NCBI GenBank assembly: GCA_020912385.1
Contig: CP087209.1
Coordinates: forward strand, 1,550,001 to 1,614,000
From: Neofusicoccum parvum
Lineage: Eukaryota; Ascomycota; Dothideomycetes; Botryosphaeriales; Botryosphaeriaceae
DNA: 64,000 nucleotides
Direction: 5' to 3'
Below the pieces are notes generated by a model, which did not search any database, was not told the DNA's origin, and saw nothing but the letters and a program-made list of their open reading frames with translations. Below, in pieces: positions 56,993 to 64,000 of this stretch (position 1 is its first letter; the number at the start of each line of letters is the position of its first letter). A program made the translations under genes and the position numbers.

Positions 56993-59766
56993 CTACACAT
57001 CACGCCCCGTATTCGTGTTCGTACTCTTTTCCTGTGTATTCTGCAGGTCCCCCAAGTCGTCCAGCAGGCTGGCCACCTCCTCTGCATCCAAGACCGGGGA
57101 GTGCTGGCCATGCGCCGTCTCGAGCTCGTCTCCCTCTTCGGCCTCCACAAGCCTGAGCTTGGCCTCGTTTGCCAAATCTGGTGATCTTGTTTCCTCGTCC
57201 GCTGCAAAACCATGAACTGTTTCGTCCCTGACATCCACCGGGTCAACTTCCTGATCGTCCTCCGCCCCGTCGAGAATATCGGCCTGCTCATATCGACTTC
57301 CCTCGGACGTGACTTTTTCTCCTCCCTCGTTCTGCGCATCTTGGCTCTCACGCTCCCTAGCAGCCTGCAGGTCATCCTGGAACTCTTTCAGCTCTAATTC
57401 CCGTACTCTTTGTCTTTGCTTGATTCTCCGAGTACTCTGGTGATGAGTCCGCGTGAACTCGGTGAGCGTTGCCTCAATCGCCTGCTCGACCAGCGACTTC
57501 GCATGGAACGCAAGAGCTCTCGTAGAAAACACACCCGAGAATCGGTAACTCAGCCAGAGATAGAGCACGATGGCCTTGTGAAGAGACTCCAAGCTTTGAA
57601 GATAGGTGCGATTGGCTGTTGCGGGCCGGTCCAGAAGACTCCAATCGAACCCTTCGATATCAAGCAAGTTGCCGTTCTTCTGCTCGGCCACACACTTGGC
57701 CAAGTTGAAGAGTATTTGCCTATCCTTTGGCGACTTGATCGTGGCAGGCGCAGCGCAGAACGTTATTCTGTCGAGTACCGAGAGGCCCTCTACACCCTGG
57801 ATAGCATCAACCAAATTGAGTTGATCTTTCAGTAAACACATGTGGAACCGCTTGTGAAGCCGTGAGATATCATGCAGACGTAGTAGAATGTAACTGAACG
57901 GCGTTCCGGGAGGGAAATAATTTGCAAATCGTTCGACGATAGGGTCGGGGGGGAAGAGGCCTGCTGTCCTGAGTGGCTCTGGCTCAGCAAATAGTCCCTT
58001 CCGAACGAAAGTCATGTCTGCTTTTTCAATTGTGGTGACGAGACCTCCACCGGGTTCTGGATCAGCAAACTCGAATGGTTCGTGCTCAGCGCCCCCAGCT
58101 TCTGCTGGCTTCGCACTGGAGTGAGATTGTGAGGCAATTGCATCCAGGGTTGTGACGGGAATGTCACTAGTATCTGAGCCCTTCGAGGCTCGTTCCGCTT
58201 CCTGGTTTGCATCATGAGCAGACTTGTACCGGCCCGCTCTTCCAGCAATCTGCTTAAGATGCGGGATCGTTAGAGGCACCTCCTCAAAGCCATTGAACTT
58301 TGTCACAGATGCAAATATGACGCGTTTGATACTCCTGGGCGAGGTTAGCCAGCCGTAAGTAATGCTCTCGGCTCACTTACAAATTCAGTCCCATGCCGAT
58401 AGCATCGCTGGCCACGAGAATATCGTATCCACTGTCAGGGTCATTGAAGAGTCGGGCTTGCTGTGCACGGGTCTCGGGAGGCAGGCTACCATAGACGATG
58501 GCAACCTTTTTGCCCGTCTGTTTTTGAATCTCCTGCCGCAAACCGTGGATTTCAATGACCGAGAAGGCCACAATACAATCCCCCTTGCGAAGCTCTTTGA
58601 AATTGTAGCCCATGTGCCTCTTGTCCATCTTCAGAGGAGTGAGGCGTTCGTAGGTATGAACCTCCACCTCATCGCCCATACTGGCAGCGAGCTCGCGAAT
58701 CAGAGGCACAGTCCTCGCTTCACCACAGAGATGGACTTCTTTGGCTTGGACACCCAACAAAGCCTGAGTCCAGGCCCAGCCACGCTCTATGTCCCCGATC
58801 AACTGGATCTCGTCGATGACACATACGTCCATCTCCGTGTGCAGTGGTATCATTTCGACTGTACAAGCCAATAAGGCTGCTCTCTCCACTCCTTCAGGCC
58901 GACGTCTTTCTTCGCCGGTGATGAGCGAACATGTCGCCCCCTTGGCGTTCATGCGAGTGTAGACCTCGTGAGCCAAGAGACGCAGCGGGCCGGCATAGGC
59001 GCCGGACTTTGCCTCCTCCAGGCGCTTCAACGCATGGTATGTCTTGCCTGAGTTCGTGGGGCCAACGTGCATGATGATCTTCCGCTGCATTTTGCGGGTA
59101 GCCGGGTACCACTCGGTAGGGTAGCGCAAGTCGGCCAGGGCCCTTTGGTTCTGGTAGTCGTCCTTGGAGAAAGATCTGCTTGACGCGACGTAGCCGAGGA
59201 AGGCGTTCTCAAGCTGTTGATCAAGGCCTTTGAAGCCGCGGTCCTTCCATGCGCGCATCAAGGATGAGACCAGCCGCGCCATTTCTTCATCGCCCCTCTC
59301 AAGCTCGTCTAGATCTGCCCTCTTTAGGACGCGGCGCATCTTTTCCTCAAATTTTGCCCATTGGTTGCTCCTCTCTTTCGGCATCACTCCCATCGTCTCG
59401 AGAACCGAAGAACCTGCAATATCTTGCTTCACTTTGCGAAGCCGTTCGAGCGCGATTTTTCGGATGGAATCTGGAGATGCATTCTCTCTGGCCTGGGGGG
59501 TGACACGCCGTGCTGTTCGTATGTTTAGTTGTTTGGCTGCGTAGACTCCACCGGGTATATCGAGCGGACGAAGGACCTGAGATGTTAGACGAGGCAGGGA
59601 ATGGACTGGCCAGGGCAGAGCATACCTTGGTCCTGCGGTGGCCGCCTTCGCGCCATAACGGCGCAGAAGTGTGCAGTGAGACTGCATGAGGCGCGGCGGA
59701 GGGAAGGCGGCGAGCGGTGCAGGCGCAAAAAACGCATACTCCAGGGCGGCGAAAGTGCGCCTGCAT
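56993..59766 (-). CDS. SUV3: Mitochondrial ATP-dependent RNA helicase SUV3
   Basis: Helicase subunit of the mitochondrial RNA degradosome, working with the DSS1 exonuclease on intron and mRNA turnover. Three exons (59766-59626, 59576-58381, 58334-56993) give 892 residues. The start MQAHFRRPGVCVFCACTARR opens an Arg/Ala-rich, acid-poor mitochondrial targeting sequence. Motif I is MHVGPTNSGKTYHAL, motif II VIDEIQLIGD (DEIQ), then LCGEARTVPLIREL, IVYGSLPPETRAQQA, DILVASDAIGMGLNL and motif VI QIAGRAGRY. Two low-complexity inserts appear: one after GRAGRY (NQEAERASKGSD...) and an acidic C-terminal tail of about 130 residues (DGAEDDQEVDPVD...). Intron 2 is only 46 nt. Head to head with SEC1 across 471 bp. 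Confidence 0.95.
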
Positions 59767-60237
59767 GGCAAGCAGCGCGGACGGCGCGCAATGCCTCAAT
59801 GGCAGAGCGCAAGACGCAGCTGCGGCACGGCGACACAAGGCGGGCGGTGGTGCGGCTTTTGGCGGCGCGGTCAAGCTGCGGCGGTGGTTTGGCGCTGGCG
59901 ATTATTCTGCCGGCGGCGAGGTGAAACTGACGCGGAACGGGTTGGGCGGCGCGAAGACGTGGGCCAAGGTCGCGCGCAGCTTGGTTCCACCGCCGCATTG
60001 CGCCCAAAGCCGCACCCCAGGGCCCGCCGCCTTTGATCTTGGCCAGCCCACCGCAATCACCTAGCCTGTGCCTGAGCAACACCGCCCAATCCCCGTCCCT
60101 GACCGACCGACTCCTCCAGGGCTCGCGCTCGCAGACCAGCTCCCAGCCGTCGCACGCAGCTCGCGCTCGCCGCCCGCCCTCCCCGCCCCGCCAGAGAGCT
60201 CCCGTCGCAGCGCCGCCGCCGCCCAGCGTTGCCCGCC
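59767..60237. promoter_or_regulatory. Divergent promoter region, SUV3 and SEC1
   Basis: 471 bp between divergent starts; GC-rich, with ATTG/CAAT motifs near 59998 and 60053-60059. Confidence 0.5.
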
Positions 60238-62709
60238 ATGGGCGTCTCCATTATTGACACGCAGCGCGACAGTGAGCTCGAGTCCCCCGCCGCGAGCTGC
60301 TGCCCGCCGAGCGCCCTGCTAACCCGCCCGTGCAGTCATCCTCGACACCGTCCGCAACACTGCTCGCGGAGAAGTTCGCCTCCCCTCCCCTCCCCTCGCT
60401 CGCCGCCCGCTGGCTGACCCCTCATGAAACACGCAGTGGAAGGTGCTGGTCGTGGACGAAGCAAGCCGCAAGCTCATAGACAACGTCGTCAACGAGGATG
60501 ACATCCTGAACGAGAACATCACCAGTACCGCTCCAGCCCTCGCCGCTTGCGGCTGCCCCGCCTGACTGAGCTCCAGACATCGAGGTCATTACGGACCGCC
60601 GGCCCATGAACAAGGACATGGATGTCGTGTACATACTCTCCCCCCAGCCGCACATTGTCGACTGCATCATGGCCGACTTCGAGCGCCGCCGCTACCGGAA
60701 GACCTATTTAATATGGACCTCCCGTGCGAATCCCCCGCCGCGCTGCCTGCGCCCAGACTGACGGCTCGCTAGTGCTTCCTGGCCCGCTCCGTGACCGCAT
60801 AGACAAGTCGCAAATGGCCCGCGAGCAGATCCAGCTGTTCAAGGTGCTTAACGTCGAGTATTTCCCTCGCGAATCACATGTCGTTACCTTCCGTGATCCC
60901 TGGAGCTTCCCAATCCTCTTCCACCCGGCATGCAACAACCTAGTTCGACGGCATATGGACGAAATGTCCCAGAAGGCATGCACCCTCGTCTTCTTTTCCG
61001 CGCAAGTTCCCGCCCTCTGACTGAACCATAGATCGTTTCTTTGTGCGTTTCCCTCGGAGAATATCCTACGATCCGTTATTATAGGCCCAAAAACCCACTC
61101 CATGAGGCGAGTGTGCTGTGTTCGCATTTGGCTCGATTTGTCCAGGAACAAATCGACACCTACGCGAAATACCATCAGAATTTCCCTCCGCCTTCAAACC
61201 GTCCCCGCGGCGCATTGTATATCGTGGATAGGTCAATGGACCTGCATTCGCCTCTTGTCCACGAATTCACGTATCAGGCAATGGCCCACGATCTCTTACC
61301 TATCAAGGAAGGCGACAAAGTCACCTACAAAACCGTCATCAATGAAGGCGAGCCTGATCAGGAAGAGAAGGACATGGAACTAGGAGAGAAGGATAAGATA
61401 TGGGTCGAAAATCGCCACACGCACATGAAGGACACCATCGAGAAGATTATGGCCGACTTCAAGAGGTTCATCGATGAGAATCCGCATTTCACGAAGGCCG
61501 ATGCCGATTCGACCAATTTGAACACTATCAAGGACATGATTGCTGGGCTGCCGCAGTTCCAGGAGCAGAAGGGCTCGTACTCCTTGCATCTTGCTATGGC
61601 ACAAGATTGTATGAATGTCTTCCAGAGGTGCAAATTGATGGATATCGCGTCAGTCGAACAGGTAAGTTGTGGAAGGCCGGCTCCATTGGGTTTAATACTA
61701 ATATCTTTCTTCGAAGTCCCTGGCCACGAACTTGGACGAAGACTACCGCAAACCGAAGAACATGGCAGATCAGCTAGTTCGGCTTCTCGACGAGGAAAGT
61801 GTCAGCCCTCCTGACAGGCTTCGCCTCGTCGCGCTGTACCTCCTGTACAAGAACGGATTGCTGCCCTCAGACCTTCAGATGTTGCTAGCACACGCGCAAC
61901 TTCCCCGCGAGGATACTCAGGTGCTCAAAAACCTCGATTTGCTAGGTGCCCGCATAGCAAAGCCACTAAAAGATAAGGAGCCCGCTCCACCGCCACTTTT
62001 CCCGCAGAAGCCGGCTCCTCCTGCGGGGTCTGAAAGTGAGTATGCACTGTCTCGGTTTGAAACGAATATAAAGAGGATGCTCGAAGACCACGTCCGTGGC
62101 ACCCTTGATCAAAACGTTTTCCCATACACCAAACCACATGTGGATGCTGCAGCGGATCAAGCAGCACAGCAGGAAGCCGCAGCTGCAGCGTCGTCACTCC
62201 GCTCTGCCAAACCCACGTGGGCTAAGTCACGCATGGCCTCTGTGGAACCACGCCAGCGCATCATCGTTTTCATGGCTGGCGGCGCGACATACTCCGAGTC
62301 GCGCTCCTGCTATGAAGTTAGCCATGCAACATCACGCGACGTCTTCCTGGCGACCTCGCATATGCTCACCCCGGGGCTCTTCTTACGCCAATTGGGAGAC
62401 CTCACGGTTGACAAGCGCCGACTTGGGATCCCCATGGAGCAGCCTCCGCCGAAAGCACCCGCTCATTTGTTTGAGAGGGAGCCCGAGCCAAAGCCGCCGG
62501 CGCCACCGCCACACGAGCAACTGAACAAGCTGCGCCAAATGGCTCCTCCACCCCAGCCCCCAACGCAACAGATGGGGAATATGCATGTCGGCCATGGTGG
62601 CGCGAGACCGCCAAATGGCGCACCTTCGCCCGCACCATCGAGTGGGAAGCCCGAAAAGGAGAAAAAGAAGCATCACTTCTTCTCGTCCAAGAAGAAGGAC
62701 AAGTATTGA
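60238..62709 (+). CDS. SEC1: SEC1 family exocytosis regulator (Munc18-like)
   Basis: Sec1/Munc18 protein that binds plasma-membrane syntaxin/SNARE complexes and drives vesicle fusion at growth sites. Seven exons (60238-60271, 60336-60373, 60437-60524, 60577-60723, 60773-60975, 61032-61661, 61717-62709) give 710 residues. The start MGVSIIDTQRDIILDTVRN leads to KVLVVDEASRKLIDNV and IEVITDRRPMNKDMDVVYILSP, the domain 1 signature. RGALYIVDRSMDLHSPLVHEFTYQAMAHDLL is the highly conserved domain 2/3 block, and PRQRIIVFMAGGATYSE plus TSRDVFLATSHMLTPGLFL the C-terminal one. The tail is Pro-rich, then basic (KEKKKHHFFSSKKKDKY). Domain order and length fit SEC1 rather than VPS33, VPS45 or SLY1. The fifth intron appears to be GC-AG. 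Confidence 0.94.
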
Positions 62710-63765
62710 GCCTTGGAAGATCTCCGACGTGTTGTACGATGATTGAGGTAAAGCTAGTGACGTTCGGCGGTCGATTTCGTGTCTTTGGGTAAGGTCTTTG
62801 TTTCGGGCCTTTAGCGGATAGTTAAGTTTGCATAGCGGGAGCAGAACAGGCGTTCCGGATCTCACATCGTGCGCGCCTTGATGGTGGTTGCTTTAACTGT
62901 GGAATTTCAGGTGCGTTCTTGCTCTTGCTACGGTCGGCGGTGTCTTCATTTTTCAGCAAGTCAATTTGATGCCTAGTATGAGCGTCCCACGTGTACATAT
63001 TGCGCAAAAGATTCCACCCGTGAACCTTTAGATCAAAGCGTCTTAGCATCAGTGATCTTTTGGAGTTATATTTCTTTCAAGTTCCTAGCCTTTTGTAGCT
63101 TACAGTGTACAGTCTATACGGACTGTGCAGCTAGCTATCGTTAGTAGAAGAAGCAGCCAATCTGGAAATGCATGGAGAGAACTTCCGCGGAAAAGATATC
63201 GAGGCTTTGAAACCCCATTTGCACTGGTACCAGTACTGGAGTACCCGGTTTGGAGACGGACAGTGTACCAAGCCGCGCAAGCCCCAGCTCACGCGGTGGC
63301 CCCCAGACACGCAAATTATCGCGTTGCATGGTATTCGGTGACACAACGTGAACAAGTACCAATTCTCCGGCATCAACAACGCTCACGCTTGCCCCGATAG
63401 GGGCAATGAATCTGCCTTTCGCAGGTTTCGAGCCTGTCAAAGGATTCCTGCACAGCCCAAAAAGCAAGGGAAAACATCAGATGGCTTGCTGCCTATCTCC
63501 GCTTGGCCCCTCTGCCAACAGTCACTGCAGCCGCGATCGAAAGCCTTTCATCTCCACAACTTGCTTCAGCCTCTCCTCATGCCCTCCTACTTGCGGCTGA
63601 GCTGAAAGACCACCTACCAAAACCCCTGATATCCCCGAAGCCTCTTCGTATCCAGTGCAGCCTTACATCTTCCGTCCATCAAACCATCGTCGTAACGTCA
63701 CTTCTCCAATTCTCCCTGACCAATCACAACAGCACAACCCACGAACCCTCCCCTCCCCCAAAAGA
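62710..63765. other. Intergenic: SEC1 3' flank and upstream of the edge gene
   Basis: No gene recognised. A GCAGG-TTTCGAG-CCTGT stem resembling a tRNA T-arm occurs at about 63420-63437, without the rest of a tRNA around it. Confidence 0.45.
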
Positions 63766-64000
63766 ATGCCACCATCCTCTCCCCCACCCTTCGCGCCCGC
63801 GCCTCCCCCCGGCACGCCTCAGCAGCACCACCGACCACCAACCTCCCCGCACTCCGAGGACCCGGAAGTCGCCACCCCGCACGAAGGCCCCTACCCCTCG
63901 CACGACGCCAGCAGCGCCGACGCCAAGCCGCCGGAAAGCAGCAGCCTCTCCCCGGCGCTGGCGCCGGCGCCGTCGACCCCGTCGCTGCGCGCGGACTGGC
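63766..64000 (+). CDS. 5' part of a gene with a proline-rich N-terminus (runs off the edge)
   Basis: From an ATG at 63766 the frame stays open to the window end (78 codons). The start MPPSSPPPFAPAPPPGTPQQ and the rest are rich in Pro, Ser, Ala and acidic residues, as in disordered N-termini of many fungal membrane or regulatory proteins. The upstream sequence is pyrimidine-rich with AACC/CAAA just before the ATG, fitting a fungal start context. No domain is visible yet, so the product cannot be named. Confidence 0.5.
   Translation, partial: MPPSSPPPFAPAPPPGTPQQHHRPPTSPHSEDPEVATPHEGPYPSHDASSADAKPPESSSLSPALAPAPSTPSLRADW

Noticed and set aside
63405..63450. tRNA suggested by a T-arm-like GCAGG-TTTCGAG-CCTGT
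   Set aside because: The matching acceptor strand, D-arm and anticodon arm are not found at the right distance on either strand.

Overview
The window is nuclear DNA from a filamentous ascomycete (Pezizomycotina). The evidence is short introns of about 45-80 nt with GT...CTAAC/CTGAC...AG signals, tightly packed genes on both strands, a U2 snRNA of fungal type, and lineage-typical proteins (KEI1, a DUF3533/SNG1-type membrane protein, an AA9 polysaccharide monooxygenase, a Zn2Cys6 regulator, a LaeA-like methyltransferase). Dothideomycetes is my best guess, but that is inference. I rebuilt every gene model by hand from splice signals. All complete spliced models close in frame.

Layout. 0-5.9 kb: an extended-SDR epimerase-like gene, then a gene-poor stretch holding a U2 snRNA gene (minus strand) with a repeat-rich upstream region. 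5.9-11.7 kb: a secreted aspartic protease, the spliceosomal protein DIB1 and a secreted AA9 LPMO, all minus. 11.7-15.2 kb: empty apart from a CTT microsatellite. 15.2-20.3 kb: a protein with an NLR-like N-terminal domain but no NTPase, divergent from a SNG1-type membrane protein. 21-25 kb: prolyl-tRNA synthetase and chaperonin subunit CCT1, divergent. 26-33 kb: a BUD3-type RhoGEF and cohesion factor DCC1, divergent. 33.8-37.4 kb: a methyltransferase and a secreted GH47 mannosidase. 38.5-48.3 kb: cohesin loader SCC2, Pol I subunit RPA12, deoxyhypusine hydroxylase and a hemerythrin-like protein. 48.4-53.4 kb: a divergent hexokinase paralogue head to head with a Zn2Cys6 regulator. 53.4-55.4 kb: a disordered island with decayed-looking coding sequence and a structured, tRNA-like element. 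55.4-62.7 kb: KEI1, SUV3 and SEC1. A proline-rich partial gene runs off the right edge.

Most genes are conserved housekeeping functions: splicing (U2, DIB1), translation and folding (ProRS, CCT1, hypusine formation), Pol I, cohesion, mitochondrial RNA turnover, exocytosis and sphingolipid synthesis. The secreted enzymes (aspartic protease, LPMO, alpha-mannosidase) fit a saprotrophic or plant-associated life. I see no secondary-metabolite cluster and no intact transposon. The least ordinary items are the NLR-like fusion protein, the hairpin element near 54.1 kb, the divergent pair of predicted di-iron proteins (DOHH and hemerythrin), the altered hexokinase sugar-binding loop, and the repeats upstream of the U2 gene.
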